A stretch of DNA of 64,000 bases from Glossina fuscipes (lineage: Eukaryota; Arthropoda; Insecta; Diptera; Glossinidae), in assembly GCF_014805625.2 (NCBI RefSeq), contig NW_023998423.1:16291529-16355528 (forward strand), read 5' to 3'. The position numbers were made by a program, and so were the translations under genes. How positions within the stretch are numbered: position 1 is the first letter of the stretch; every line of letters begins with the position of its first letter. The notes under the pieces were generated by a model. That model saw nothing but the letters and a program-made list of their open reading frames with translations, searched no databases and was not told the DNA's origin. Below are positions 1 to 13,257 of this stretch, piece after piece.

Positions 1-149
1 TTACACATAAACTAAATTAGAAACTAAGTCAACATCTTTCCAATCAATTGATAAGTTTTGCACTTGTTTCTCATTACTTATTATTATTGGATTTTTGTTT
101 ACCTCTTACGCCAATACATACATACTTACTTTACCTACATATATATGAA

Positions 150-150
150 G

Positions 151-178
<28 letters not shown>
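150..178. repeat. (CTGT)n microsatellite
   Basis: About seven copies; gives the spurious CLSVCLSV ORFs. Confidence 0.9.
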
Positions 179-182
<4 letters not shown>

Positions 183-489
183 ACAAACTCGATGCAATTA
201 TCAAAACGGCAACAATCAAAATATCAAAATTAAACACACAAGTAACAAAGCATCATAAATAACCGCACGCTTAGGTAGATAGGATAGAGGATAGAGAAAA
301 ATTATTGATTTTTCTTTTTCTTTTCCTACTTGTTTTTCTCTCTACTTTTGCCGTAAAATAAAGAGTAAGTAAAGACTGTTTGTGTTTATGTATATAGATA
401 TTTTGTTTTTCTTATCACGATAGAAAGGAGAGAAAAAGCTTGATATAAAAGCGTACATAGACATATTACGTGTAAATATGTACATTAAA

Positions 490-515
490 CATATATATAT
501 ATATATATATATATA
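490..515. repeat. (AT)n microsatellite
   Basis: Thirteen AT dinucleotides. Confidence 0.9.
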
Positions 516-700
516 TCTACATACATGTTTTCATAGCTAACAACACGTTTAAATATGTATTGACAAACACAAGCATAGATGAAAGCATACAAAACAAAAT
601 AAGTTAACTCAAGGATGATGGTAACAATGATTACATTTGTTTGCCATTTTACTTATGTTCATGTTATTATATTAAAATATTCATTGCAGTTTACCACACA

Positions 701-703
701 CAC

Positions 704-738
<35 letters not shown>

Positions 739-741
739 TTC
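701..741. repeat. (CT)n microsatellite
   Basis: Near-pure CT/TC run, one cg break. Confidence 0.9.
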
Positions 742-1194
742 TCTTTTGATGCAATCGTTGTATGAACAAAGATACCAAGTTTTGTATAGTTCAAGTATTG
801 TCCCCTTAAGCATGAATTTGCCAAAAAGTCTTCTGATCGTCATTGTATGTGTGCGTATAATATCGGTCTACAAAAAATTATTGAACGCTCTCTGACACAT
901 GTAAAAATCATATGTAGATTAGATATGCTTGTAACAAACAACTAGCTATAGACCTGTGCTTGGAAAGAATTTCAGCTTGTCATGGTGAACTTATCGAATA
1001 CCCTAATATAAACATTATTAGATAGCTAAAGTATTCTGTACTATCAAGTTGATCAAGTTATGTCCACCATCGAAGGATGAGATTACACAGAATGCTTATG
1101 GCATTCAGTTGAATGTCATATATAAATTCTTTATCAATCAAAGATTGTGAGATCATTTTCTCTGTACCAGCTTTCAAACTCGTAAAAAATCATT

Positions 1195-1575
1195 AAACCT
1201 ATATTCTTATAAACACAGATAAAAATACTGTGGCCTCGCCATACATAGCCAATATCACTTCGCTTGATAATGTTATTCCTATAATGAATTCTCAAAATAG
1301 AGCATTGTATGGGAAGTGGTCAAAAAAACAGTCCGATTGGAAGCATTTTCAACCGCTTTCTGCCTTGGGCGAAGACTTACTGGTTTACCAAATTTCATCA
1401 AAATGTCTCAAAAATTTGCGGTCCGTATGCAATCACACAAAGCGGACAGACGGACAGACAAGCTTAGAACGGTGTAATAAAAATTAGATCTGTCTCAGAT
1501 CCTCGTGGGTAATGCATACATATGCAGCTGCTGTGCCACTTGTGCCACAAGCGGTGCAGGGTATGATAACATTTG
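1195..1575 (-). repeat. Dispersed TATACCCTGCACC-type repeat, minus copy
   Basis: Ends gcggtgcagggtatgataac (reverse of the head). Contains ggacagacggacagacaagc, accaaatttcatcaaaatgt and gggaagtggtcaaaaaa in minus orientation. Family defined in the findings. Confidence 0.6.
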
Positions 1576-2829
1576 AAAATTGGCAACAACTCGCCTACGA
1601 TTAATATACAAGAAAACCTTTACTTCTTAAATATTGCCAGCTTCTTCCAGTCTCTATTGAAAATAAATACTCATTAGCACATCTACAGTCCTTGGTAAAC
1701 AATTCTCCCTAAAATTGATAAAAAAATTTCGCAACTTTTATGCCATATCGCTAGAGATAGAAGAAAGTTAACCTAAAGGCAGTCGAACTTTATCAACTTT
1801 TCATCTTGAACTAAACCAGCAGAATGATGTTTCAGTCAATAATTTACATTAAATTATGCATTAAGTGAAACGCTTATGTCCATGCAAAGTAAACGAACCA
1901 AAGTAGTGAACATAAATTACAAGCATGATCTGCAATTTTTGAAATTGTTGTTCGTATCTCATACGATGCATATCTAAAATAATCTCAATAAAAGAGCAAA
2001 TGCAAAAAACTACATCATCAGATAGCCTTTATAGAAAAGCTTAAGCTTATGATAAACCAGAGGAAAATGTTTACGCTTAACGGCACACTCGTAAACAACA
2101 GATTGTAGTAACTTTGCCAGTGCAGATGTTTCATCGAAACTTTCTTTATCAGATTGAAATTCTACGCTGATATAGATATGAATGCCTGTCCGTCCGTCTG
2201 CCTGCATACTATGATATTCAAAAAAATTAATGAACGAGTTTGAAGCTTGTTAAATTTCGGTTTCCCTTGCAGCGAGAGCAGGCATTTAAAAATTAAGATA
2301 ATACACGCCCACAAATGCATTCCCTACAAAAACAAGTATGGAAATGGAAAGAATTGGAAAATTTTCAGTGTAATTTCATCAATAGCTTGCGATTTTTTGA
2401 GATAACGATTTGAAATATGGAGAGGGGTTTAACTAGAGCTAACTAAGAAGATTTCTTTTTTTTTTTAATAACTAATCAGGCAGGTGTGTGCGTGCCTAAC
2501 ATGATGATGGTCAGACCGCAGCATGCCAGGTATGCGCCCAGTCGGTAAGTGCAACGCACAGCGAACAAAAGAAAAAAAAAATCAATACAACCCGTTAAGG
2601 ATAGTTGGTCAGAAGAAGGAACGTCTCTAATTGAGCAGCCGCCATATCCCAAGGAAACTCTTACCGACGACAGCTAGTAACAACAAGCGGCTTATGCTGC
2701 AATATGGGAAAGGACGTCATCGGCTGATTTTTTCAAATGATGTGAAAAGTTAGGAAAGGTTAGCCGCACCTTGTTCCTCTTTTTTTGTGATCCGTTTCAG
2801 AAAATTTATTTCCTATACATGTACAAACA

Positions 2830-3075
2830 TGTGTTGGGGATGGTCAGTAAGAAAAAAAGTTGGAGAAGAAGAATGGCCCTAGAAGAATGGTCATAGACTG
2901 GGAAGTATAGTCGCTATCATTGTTAGGCCTTTATCGATTGATCATTCACTGCAACTACAAGCACTAACACAACCGTAATTAAAATATTGACTGCCGCACT
3001 GAGAATTGAACCCGGGTATTGCAACTTGATATTCATGCTTCTTATCTACTTGACTATGTAGATGTTTAAGATTCA
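2830..3075 (-). mobile_element. SINE copy, diverged
   Basis: The minus strand carries a B-box-like CCCGGGTTCAATTCTC followed by GCGGCAGTC. Further along is a body matching the 48.4-kb SINE (gttaggcctttatcgattga versus gttaggcctttgccgattaa on the same strand). Confidence 0.6.
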
Positions 3076-3344
3076 AGGTTTCTTTCAAGACCTTCCCCAT
3101 CAGACTTTTTACATGTTTGTAATATTTATGGCCCAAGATATGTAGTATACATAAACTTGTCTTAAAAAAAAACTATTAAGACCTTCGAACACGGCTTTTG
3201 ACTTTAAAGACTTCATTTTTTTCTTCCCACGTAAAGTTAACACTTCAGCTGAAGCGAAGTATAAATAATGACTACCTCGCGCTTAAAAATGTATGTTTAC
3301 TACTGTTATAGTCAACCTATCTTTTCTTTGTTTTCGCTCTTTAA

Positions 3345-3450
3345 GCATGACCACCCAGTGGGGATGTCCACCAGAAAGAATTTGGAGAAAGAGAACGACA
3401 TGGGCGATAGCCGCAGTTTAATGACTGTATGGTCAGCCGGCAAGCGTTAA
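3345..3450 (-). repeat. SINE body fragment
   Basis: Resembles the body of the 7.3-kb SINE (ggagaaagagaacgacatgg and gccgcagtttaatgactg). No head is visible. Confidence 0.35.
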
Positions 3451-3989
3451 GTCCTTCAAATTACTGTGACGCTAAGTAACTACCAATACGAAAGTCACAA
3501 TACTGATGTTACTTACATTTGGCGGCAATTTTTGTTCAGGAATAAATGAAGTAGACTTAGCACCAGCGCATTGCCGTTAGTTTGTCGCGTTGTATTTACT
3601 AAGAAGCACACAAAAACAAGCAACAAGTCCTCGTAATATTGAACCAATCAAAAATGACTAAATTCTTACAGTGAATCCGGCCACAATTGCTACTGCGGAT
3701 TACACACCCGACCGAGTTTCGTAGCTTCAGGTATATAAGAAGCTTTGAAACTGCGAAAGTTGAAATATCAATATCAAACTAATATCCTCCCACTTTCCTC
3801 ATTTCTTATGTCACATATAAATTATTTCGTTGAAGTGGTTACAAGACATCGTCTGTACAGTGCGGCTATCCATAAAATCATGCACTTTATCTGTAATATC
3901 CGTCTCAGAGATCATCATGCACTTTATCATATAATAATTTTCTTCTTCTTTCTAGATTATAATCACAAAAACGTAGAACATTTAGTTAA

Positions 3990-4490
3990 AGGCCTTCAAA
4001 TTTGTGCTTAAATGGGCCAAGCAGACGTAATGCTGTGCACCTAATATGGGTGCTTGGCCATTCAGGTGTTAAGGGCAATGGATGGGCTCATCGTCTAGCA
4101 AAGAGAAGAGCCCGAGAGACTATGCTAGATCATGAAGCTTTCTGCGGCGTACCAAGAAGCCATATTCGCGATGAGCACAGAAGATATCGGATTGCCGCTG
4201 GAAGCAAGGTGCAGGACAACGGCAAGCAAGGGGATTCATCAAATCTTCCCGTACGGCACCTGAACTACTAGAACTAAGAAGAAGCGGCCTACGTTTAGTC
4301 ACGGGCTTCTACACCGGCCATAATTCCCTCAAGATGTTCGATACCGATTCATGAAGAGGCCATCTGCAGAATCAGATACCCTGTGCTTGGCGAGCATTTT
4401 ACCACGCCGGACACCGTATGGTATTCCGATCCGATCAAGAAAGTTGGTGCAATTTATAAAAGTTCTAAAAGAGGAAGGCTAGGGGCATGG
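3990..4490 (+). mobile_element. Non-LTR retrotransposon 3' relic (RNase H domain)
   Basis: NAVHLIWVLGHSGVKGNGWA, then HRLAKRRARETM, is the C-terminal RNase H signature (W-PGH-G--GNE-AD-LAK) of I/jockey-type ORF2. GLRLVTGFYTGHNSLK follows in another frame, where such elements have the zinc-knuckle tail. Frameshifts and stops make it inactive. A related copy lies at 53.9-54.8 kb. Confidence 0.75.
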
Positions 4491-5284
4491 GCGAGTACAG
4501 TGGATGCTCCGACTCGCAATGCGGTTTGTCCACGCAATCATTAGTAATCATATTAAATTTATGCTTACTAGACATTATGTGAGTGCAAAACCCACTCACT
4601 TATTAATTTAGACCGAGGCTTCATCCCATGAATACTTCGGAATTAGTTAATACTGACTTTAGTTTCCGCAATAACTTGAGAGGTGTTGTTAACTTGTATA
4701 AAAATATGACTTCAAATGTATATGAAATGCGATAAGTATGTGCGCAAAGCGCGTCAATGAATTTTCATTTCAGTTTCCAGTCGCAACCAAATAACGTACA
4801 CAAGCTAGCGATGCGTATTGAAAATTTTGCACAGAGCGTAATGGAATTTCTCTCTTACATAACTTCTTTTTTTTTTTGGTTTTTAAATAAATTAAAAACT
4901 TTCAACCGTTTACATGATTTTCTTCTTCTTTTTTTTTTTTTCTATACACAAACCAACTTATTCGCAATGAAAAGTTGTGAAATAAATGAAAACGAAAGCA
5001 AAAGTAATGGACCTTTTTAAAACACGCCCTACTTTTTTTTCCCCTGTTAACTATAGAAGGCATTAAATAGAATTATATATAAAGAAATACATTAATCATA
5101 CGCTCTGAATATTTTTTACGCTAAATAATTAATTAGCATGTGTTTCTAATCTAATTGTGTTAGACTTTTCCTTTACACTTGCCATCAAATCGCTGGAGGT
5201 TTAATGATGTTGTTCATGTGTTTGACACATCCATACGATCTCGTAATATACGGATGCGTGCGAAAGAGTTTCGAGTCGCGGTAA

Positions 5285-5935
5285 ATTATGTCGTCCATCT
5301 GTCTGTATGTGCAACACAATCACATGCGCAATATTTATTATACTGATTTCTAGTGTTTCCGTTCGCTGTAAGTTATGCCTGTGCCTTCATCCGTCCGTCC
5401 GTCTGTCTGTGCAACANNNNNNNNNNAAGTTATGCCTGTGCCTTCATCCGTCCGTCCGTCTGTCTGTGCAACACAATCGCTATACATACGGATATATTTA
5501 TTATATTGATTTCGAGTGCTCGGTTGGCTATAAGCTAGATCTAAGGCTTCATCAGTCCGTCCGTCTGTCTGTGCAACAGAACCACTATAAGCGCGGCATT
5601 ATTTATTATATTGATTTCGAGTGTTTCGATTGGCTATAAGCTATATCTAAGCCTTCATCAGTCGGTCCGTCTGTCTGTGCAACAGAACCGCTATAAGCGC
5701 GGCATTATTTATTATATTGATTTCGAGTGTTTCGATTGGCTATAAGCTATATCTAAGCCTTCATCAGTCCGTCCGTCTGTCTGTGCAATATAAGCGCTAT
5801 ACACGCGGAAATATTTATAATAGTGATTTCTAGTGATTCGATTCGCTATGAGTTATGACTGTGCCTTCGCCCGTCTGTCTGTCTGTCTGTACAATACAAT
5901 CGCTACACACATGGCAATTTTCATTATATTGATTT
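5285..5935 (+). repeat. Tandem array, period about 106 bp, six or more units
   Basis: Each unit contains cttcatc-gtccgtccgtc, tgtctgtgcaaca and tatttattatattgatttc. Successive starts lie about 105-106 bp apart (5441, 5546, 5652, 5758, 5863). A gap at 5417-5426 splits the second unit. ORFs translated from it are artefacts. Confidence 0.85.
5417..5426. other. Assembly gap (10 N)
   Basis: Ten N inside the 106-bp tandem array. The sequence on both sides is the same part of the unit, so repeat units may be missing or duplicated. Confidence 0.99.
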
Positions 5936-6335
5936 CTTTAGATGCCTTTGACAAACATCTGCCTAACTTGATCCTAAACCATGTCCAATTATTCCAAGCT
6001 ATTCAAAGGATGTAATTTTTATGAAAGGTATCTAAGATTCTCATCAAATGGAACATGATTTTCTGACTTGTTTTGCACTAAAACTTCGCTTTCATGATGA
6101 AAACTTTTACTGCGTACAATTTTGTTTAGTTTTTCAAAATAATCAAGTTGACGCTACCAAAGATTGAAAGATTGTAAATTATCGTTTCACTTTACGTTTA
6201 GGCTTTTCAAGTATAAAGAAGAAGAAAAAATGTGAAACATTTCTAATTAAAGGACAAACAAAAAATATCTAAAAATAGCGGGAATTTTCATGATTGTAAT
6301 TACGCGCAGTTCGAATATTAAATTAAAGCTTCTCT

Positions 6336-6745
6336 TACCCTACACCGCTTAAGGTGCAAGGGTATGTTAAGTTTGAGCGGATGTAAGCAGCCTTCACAAG
6401 GGCTTGAGATACTTAAGAGATGAGGCTCACCGTTTATTATGCCGATCGATTCAGATCCACTTTTTGCATCGATCTAGGATTATCTGTCCACTTGTCTGCC
6501 TGTCTGTCCACCTATCTTCTGTTCAATGTGGGCATCGTGGGCCATTTTTAAGATATTTTGAGGAAATTTATTATACCAAACTATTGACGATAGTTCGGAT
6601 TGGACCACTTTTTCAACCAGTCCCCATATCAAGCCTTATTTTGAAAGGTTGTTATATAAAAAATTGTATTAAGCGAAGTGTTGTAGGGGGTATTGAGTGA
6701 TGTGTTGTATCCCATCATAGTGTTTTCACATTTGTTGTCTTTTTT
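6336..6745 (+). repeat. Dispersed TATACCC-type repeat, plus copy
   Basis: Starts taccctacaccgcttaagg; contains gatcgattcagatccac, ctgtccacttgtctgcctgt and tcggattggaccactttttc. Confidence 0.65.
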
Positions 6746-7324
6746 TTTTTCCTTTTTTATTAGATGGACATGAAATTGTTGTTAACTTCTGATAGAAATT
6801 TTGAGGTCATTCGTTTTTTCAGTCTTTAAATTAAAGTGTCCTTTGTTGAAAAATATTGTCGGCGAATTTGCAAAATGAATAAAACTTTCGAACAAAGAAT
6901 TTGCGGTGAATTCCGCTCACAAAATTAAATTGCTTTGCAATGCAAATGCAAAAGCATTGGCAATGTTAAGAAAGTGTTGTGGCTACGAAACAATAGCTTG
7001 TGCAAGTGACGCAAAAACTGAAAAGACAACATTTAAAGACGAATCGCGTTCCGCAAAACCATAACCCAGAGTCACTAACAAGCGTATCAATAAAATCAAA
7101 AGTCTTGAGGAGCACATGTTTGTAGAAAAAAAGAAGAAAAACCAATTCAATGAATTTTAAAAAACAAAACTTCTATGTATCCCGTTTGCCTTGTCGTCTG
7201 ATTCGATCCTATCCGAGAGACTGAAGATATAGATATATATAAAGGATAATTTGAAATGCGTAATCACTGATTATGGACCGTAACTTTATATATAAATATA
7301 CATATATTTTTTTAACTCAACTAA

Positions 7325-7572
7325 TCACTCAAATGATGCCCTCTATAGGGTAAAATGGCAATGGCCGGAAGGAAATGGTAAAGAGAAAGAGATGGGAAGT
7401 GGTCGCAGCTTAAGGGGTGCAATGGCTGAACGAAAAGTATTGTGGCATTAGTGACTGGACGCTCACTGTAGACACGAAAGAGTAACGACCGCATTGAGAT
7501 TTGAACAGGTGGTGGCCGACTTGGTAGATCCGATTCTTATCTATATGCCCACTCATGCGTCATACACCCAGC
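7325..7572 (-). mobile_element. SINE copy, diverged
   Basis: Minus-strand head with a B-box-like TGTTCAAATCTCAATGCGG and a GCCACCACC stretch; the body gaaagagatgggaagtggtc parallels the 48.4-kb copy. Confidence 0.55.
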
Positions 7573-8149
7573 GCCAAATCAATAATTGAACAAATGTCGC
7601 TGAAAAGAGCTCAACAGCTTCAGATTTATCGAAAATGTTGTGATTGTCTTTTGCACTTACGGTGCTGGCATTGCTAGCAAAAGTCTCTTTCCAAAACGAC
7701 ACTATTTTTGATATAAAATAAAAGATTACTTAGACTTTCAGGCTCGTAAGCACCACATCATCATTAAGGATTTCACGTTAGATTTTAGAAAAATTATATT
7801 TAACTGCATTACGCCTCTTTTTGTTAAATTCTTCTCATTAGCAAAACCTAACATAATGATTTAAAACAATTGACCTGATTCTATAAAATGTCGAAATATG
7901 TCGGATTAACCTTACTATGATTTAACCATAATCCCACCACGCAAATGACTTGGAACCACTTTCGAGCTTTGAATGCAATTTTTTTGATTATTTCATTTTA
8001 CATTTTCAAAAGGTATATGGCCTGTGTATAATAGTTTACATTTATATGATGTCTCTCTGTCTTTAAGCACGTATAAATGAATTCAAATCGTAAACAAAAA
8101 CAAGTTAAAACACTTTGGTGGGACGCGGCTTGCCATTATATACCCTACA

Positions 8150-8702
8150 TCACTTCTTTTAATACATCTACTCAGGTAAAGAATTCTCAAAACAAGATTT
8201 TTTATGGGGAATCGTCGAAAAGGTAAACCGATTCGAATAATAAAAATAAATAAATTATTAACTTTGTTTGTTTATATTGTTGATTTGGTTTTATTTGTTT
8301 CGCACCCATCAGATTTTACATTTGAATACATTCGTAAATATCCTTCACCATGAAATATATCCCCGACGGCAAACTATTTCATACATGTTTATATTCGTAA
8401 ATATCCCAGACAATGCAATTGTGTACATATTTATATACATGAATAATAAAAATTTCCCAGCTTTCAAGTATGTAAAGAAAAACACAAGAAATGTTCTGAT
8501 TCTAATTGTTTTTTCGAATCATCAGTGTCCGAAAATATCTCAAAAATTGCAGTCTCTTGGTTGAACATAAGAAAGCAAGGTGGCCAAACGGACGGACAAA
8601 TGATATTGAATCGAACGTTGAAATAAGAGGTGGGCCTATCTCAAATCCTTTTTGACTCCGCACATGCTTAACATTTCCTTCTAGCGATGTAGGGTATAAT
8701 AA
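8150..8702 (-). repeat. Dispersed TATACCC-type repeat, minus copy with AT-rich insertion
   Basis: Begins gggaatcgtcgaaaagg and ends gcgatgtagggtataataat. About 260 bp of unrelated AT-rich sequence separates the two halves. Confidence 0.5.
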
Positions 8703-9052
8703 TAACATCTATATTGTTTCTAGTATTCCTATAAATGACTGAGAGTCCCATTTGTGAATGATTTGTTAAAAAAAAAAAAAACCATTAAAGTCAGACTTAA
8801 ATATAATAATCTTGCGTGCATACAATCTGTAACCGACATTTATCTAACGTTTTTCAAAAAAAAACAAAGAATAAATGAACTGTCTTAAAAAAACTTAGCA
8901 CGAAGCCAGTTTCTGTCGGCCTACAAATATATCTAGAATTAGTAAATCTACAAAAATCTGCATATGATACTCTTATCTAATTTTGGACTCAAATAGATTA
9001 TAATTTGTTTAGTTTATTCCTTTTGTGTCACAAAAATGTTCTTTTTCCTACA

Positions 9053-9059
<7 letters not shown>

Positions 9060-9091
<32 letters not shown>
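9060..9091. repeat. (AT)n microsatellite
   Basis: Sixteen AT units after a poly-A run. Confidence 0.9.
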
Positions 9092-9096
<5 letters not shown>

Positions 9097-10049
9097 CCAA
9101 ATACGCTAGAAAACCCCGACAGTTTCGCATTGCTATTAATGCTGGTAAACTAAACCAACCAAAGACCAGTAATCAATATCCACAGCGTAGCATACTAACC
9201 TAGTTAAGCTCATACAACGTTTTTTGTCGCATTGTTTTGTACATATATTTGCAAAGACAATATTTGGTGTGCAAAGGTGTACTTTAAGCCTACAAAAAGA
9301 AATGGCAAATGTCAGTGCATATGAGTATGTTTCGAGCGAATTATATACGTTCATGAATTTAGATCTCTTTACGGCATAAAGATCATTAATCTGTCGCTCT
9401 TACCCGTAAACCTGGAAGTTAAAAAAGCCATTAATCGGAAAAAAAGTTGCCAAAAAGGATCAAATAAAGCATATTACAGACAGGCCAAAATTTCATATTT
9501 AAGAAAGTTCCAATATATCCGAAGTAGAAATGATGTAAATATTTCTAAAAATCTTTATAATCAAATTACTTTGTATTCAAACACATTGCAAGCAAAATTT
9601 GTTTAAATTCAAAACTGACCAAAAGCAGAAAATCAAAAGAAAAATGCTTAAATAAAATTCGGTATGAAAACCGTAAGAAATTTACTGTTTTCTTTAGAAG
9701 AAATAATACTTCCCCTATAAATATGTTAAGAATATTAAGAAAAAAACAGTGAAATAATTCTCTTCTTCTTCTATAACGCATACTTTTCATAAGCAGAAAA
9801 TAAATTTATTTCATTTTTTTGAACATCCGAGAAGAGGGCAACAATCTTTAATAGGTTAAGATTAAATGATCAAATAATCAGATTCATCAAACATGTCCAT
9901 ACGGATGTGACCCGAGCTATATGCACATATTTATTTATTTATTATTTACTTACCATGTGAGCGAATGAATGCTAAAGCTGTCAGATATGGTTTTGATTTC
10001 TTTAATAAATTTCAATATAGTAATGATTAGCAGATGGTTGAGATTTTAG

Positions 10050-10052
<3 letters not shown>

Positions 10053-10080
<28 letters not shown>

Positions 10081-10088
10081 TATATATA
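10053..10088. repeat. (AT)n microsatellite
   Basis: AT run with one C break. Confidence 0.85.
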
Positions 10089-10782
10089 TTCAGCAAATTT
10101 TGGTATATGAACTCATGCAGGCATACAATAATATATGCTTGAAAAGTTATTAATTATTTGGGAATTGAAATAAACTGTTTATAATTTTTTATAATATTTT
10201 GTTGTTCTTCTTTTAATTAATTAAACACGTTTTTAGGCAAAAAGAGCACTTGATATTAACACTTTTACATGAGTGCGACTAGCACAAAAATGCATGGGAA
10301 ATTAAATACAATATTGTTCACAAGTTTGTTGGTGTAATAATTGTGTTGATGAGAGTTGCATCAGAGAAATATGGTTCGACTGTTAATAGTAGGTGGTAAA
10401 GGGTGTTGGTTTTTTTTTTGCTTTTCGTTTATTTTGCTTTTATTTTTTTGTATTTTTATTAATGACTACCTTTGCCTAAGTTATGGTTTAAGGCGGGGGA
10501 TGTACTGTAAGACGTGGAGATTGGATTTGCAGCTGAGTGTGGTCTAAAAAAAAAAAGCGTACTTATTATTCTGCTACATATACAACTAATCGATAATTTC
10601 TATTACGTTATTGTGTTAATTGTAGAACAAGAAACAAAAAAAAAGAAAATAAATAAACAGCTGTAAATATTTTTTTTTTTTTTCAATTTTTCCTGTCTCA
10701 GGATATTTTTACTTTTCCTATTTCTTTATATTTTATACATGTATTTTTACTTAATACTTTTTTTTACTTTTAGTTCATGAAC

Positions 10783-10840
10783 ATATATATATACATATAT
10801 ATATGTTATACAGATATATATATATATATATATATACATG
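10783..10840. repeat. (AT)n-rich microsatellite
   Basis: Three AT runs separated by acat and gttatacag. Confidence 0.85.
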
Positions 10841-11584
10841 TACATATATTTGTGCGTTAATAATTCTGGTAAAAGTTCTTTTTTAGAAAAATTACGTTAA
10901 CTTTTGTATTTAAAAATATATCAAATTTGTTTGTGTAATTTTTAATTTGGATTTTTATTTTTGCTGTTTTGTAACTTTATCGTTTCAAATTTCTCTTATT
11001 TTTATTGTTCTTGCGTTAGTTAAGCAGTTACTAGCAACGCACTTAATTTTTCACTTAACATCAGGATACTAACAAGAAAAGAAAAGTTCCTGTTGTTCCC
11101 AGAATGTACGAAAAATTGCTCACCGCAAATGTATCTACTATTATTATTCGAATGTGCGTTTGTGTATGTATGTATGTATGCATGTGTGTGTGTGTGTGTG
11201 TGCGCGAATGTGTAGGTGCGTGTATACGTCTGCTTATGGATATGCGAAAGACATCAACCCTGTTTTATATCCATTGTCAAATTTCATTCTTAACTACGGT
11301 TACGTGTTACAATTTTTCTCATTTTTTATGCCCTTTCTTTGGATTTTTTCTTTCTTTACAAAACACAAAAATCAATGAGAGCAAAAATCTCTCAAAATTC
11401 GCCAAAACAAATCGACGCATGCACCGTTTAATAGGAGAAAAACAATCAGCTGAAATGTATGCAATAAAAATACCCAAATACCTGTAAACTGTTTTGCATA
11501 TTCCATAATTACATTTTGTAAAAGTAAATAAGCAGGCAACAATGCAAAGAGAGAAGGAAAGTCTAAGACGTTCAGTAAACAACG

Positions 11585-11895
11585 ACTATAATATACTTTA
11601 TCAGTTCACTACCTGTAACTGTTATACAAGTTATATTGTGTATAAGTTAAAATTATAAAAACCATATCTTAACACATGTCGTTTTTAGCTTTTGACTGCG
11701 TTTTTATTGAATGTAGTAATTTTGTGCCGTTGAATGTAGTAATTTTGTATCGTTTTCCACATACTTGCGACGGCTATAATTCGTTTTTAACATAATGGTG
11801 GCTACGATGGATTTTCATTCTAGTTGTGGAGGCTATAAGTCATTTTTAACCTAGTTGTCGATGTCATGTCATTTTAACAAAATTGTGGAGACGTT
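11585..11895 (+). repeat. Dispersed repeat, partner of 61850-62160
   Basis: tatcagttcactacctgtaa, ccatatcttaacacatgtcg, ttttgtatcgttttccacat and acttgcgacggctataattc recur in reverse orientation 50 kb away. It is made of short units ending ggctataa-tcatttttaa. Confidence 0.75.
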
Positions 11896-12788
11896 TTTAT
11901 TGGACTGCATTGTATTGCATCAGTTTTTAAACGTTAGCATATGTTGTAACTACTTGCATTTTCAAGGCATCTCGATTGTATGACAAAACCTGGTATTTTT
12001 CACACTTGATGGACATTTGCAACAAACCCCAGCTAGCGGTTTTTTCACGACAAACCAAAGAAATTTCTACTAAAGAGCAAGTTTGTGAAGTGGATTTGAA
12101 ATGCTGTTTAACAAAGGAAAAGCGTTGCTAGATTTCGTGTAATCGTTCACTTTCACTAACCCGCCAGTTGACAAATTATTTTCTTTTTGTTTACCTCCGC
12201 TTTTCCTCAGAAATGGCGGGAAATTCAAATCCAGTGCAAATTTTGGAATACATTCTGGGGCCCATTCTTTTAGTAATATCTAAATCATTCTAAGCACATA
12301 CCTATTATAGGGCGATACCGATTTGTATGCACTAAAAATCAATAATTTTTCTATGAACATGACTATTTTCGCGGGGTAACGTTATTTTTCGAAAAGTTCA
12401 ATTAACTACTATAATTTTTTTTTCTTTTTTTGAAATAGCCGCTCGAAAACTGACCATAAAATCGGGAACGAGCAATTAAATTTTGTAGCTCAGCTCTGTC
12501 AAGTAAAGAACAAAACACGGAAAAATAACAGGGTGATTTGTTTTTAAATAAAAATATTAAATGCGAGGGTTTGCATGGTTGAATACTAAGTTACACCAAA
12601 TTAGCACATTTTTCCCCAACCGTTTGTTTTAACAACAGCTGTTCTCTTTACGAAAACAAAAGAAACAAACTACGATTGCTATTACTATAGAAATATTAAA
12701 TCCATTAAATATTACTAATATAATTAGACAATAGAACGACGGGAACAGTGGACGTGCCTAATAGAAAGCTGTACGTTTGCTGCCAAAT

Positions 12789-12877
12789 TCAGTATTTGCT
12801 TACAAATCAACAACGCCACGGTAAGAGTTTTATTTTTTTCCGCCAAACTATATTAACTAAATATTTATTCTTATTAG
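12789..12877 (+). promoter_or_regulatory. LSm8 initiator and 5'UTR intron
   Basis: TTCAGTATTTG contains a fly-type initiator (TCAGT; A at 12791). It is followed about 30 nt later by a clean splice donor (gtaagag at 12821) and an acceptor (ttcttattag ending 12877) that frame a 57-nt intron with a branch-like ttaactaa. The LSm8 ATG lies 26 nt past the acceptor. This is inference from motifs: no transcript evidence is available and no TATA box is evident. Confidence 0.5.
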
Positions 12878-12902
12878 TATTTTTTTCTATGAATCCGTTA
12901 TA

Positions 12903-13193
12903 ATGGCTTCCGCTTTGGAGCAATATATTAATCACACTGTGTCGATAATCACTGCAGATGGTCGGAATTTCATAGGAACATTGAAAGGTTTTGATCAGAC
13001 TATAAATGTCATTTTGGACGAATCACATGAACGTGTTTTTTCCACAACTACCGGCATCGAGCAAATAGTTCTGGGTCTGCATATCATACGAGGTGATAAC
13101 ATTGCAGTAATAGGACAAATAGATGAAACTATTGATTCCAGATTGGATTTTGCGAATATAAGAGGTGAACCTTTAGGCCCAGTAGTACATTAG
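12903..13193 (+). CDS. LSm8: U6 snRNA-associated Sm-like protein LSm8
   Basis: A complete 96-residue single-exon CDS. It starts MASALEQYINHTVSIITADG and carries Sm motif 1 (residues about 10-40, with GTLKGFDQTINVILDESHER) and Sm motif 2 (LGLHIIRGDNIAVIG, about residues 59-73). Length and sequence match LSm8, the subunit that makes the LSm2-8 ring nuclear; the ring binds the 3' U-tract of U6 snRNA and supports pre-mRNA splicing. The start ATG is the first after a probable 5'UTR intron (12821-12877). An AATAAA at 13243-13248 can serve as poly(A) signal. The gene converges on PolD2 with only 64 bp between stop codons. The identification rests on family recognition and is firm; the function is known from the family, not shown here. 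Confidence 0.96.
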   Translation: MASALEQYINHTVSIITADGRNFIGTLKGFDQTINVILDESHERVFSTTTGIEQIVLGLHIIRGDNIAVIGQIDETIDSRLDFANIRGEPLGPVVH

Positions 13194-13257
13194 TTATTTT
13201 AAAATTTATTGCGCCAGCCGTCGCAAAGCTAAATATTTGGTAAATAAAATATAAAAT

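Larger units (their letters stand above)
8710..11584. other. Non-coding, AT-rich interval
   Basis: AT-rich sequence with several AT microsatellites and a TGTA/TG run near 11165-11200. ORFs here are low-complexity or have no protein-like composition. I see no gene. Confidence 0.6.

Noticed and set aside
48..258. Two overlapping small ORFs with CLSVCLSV
   Set aside because: Translation of a (CTGT)n microsatellite; both frames are open only because of the repeat.
5307..6015. ORFs rich in LHPSVRLSVQ repeats
   Set aside because: Artefacts of the 106-bp tandem array and its N gap.
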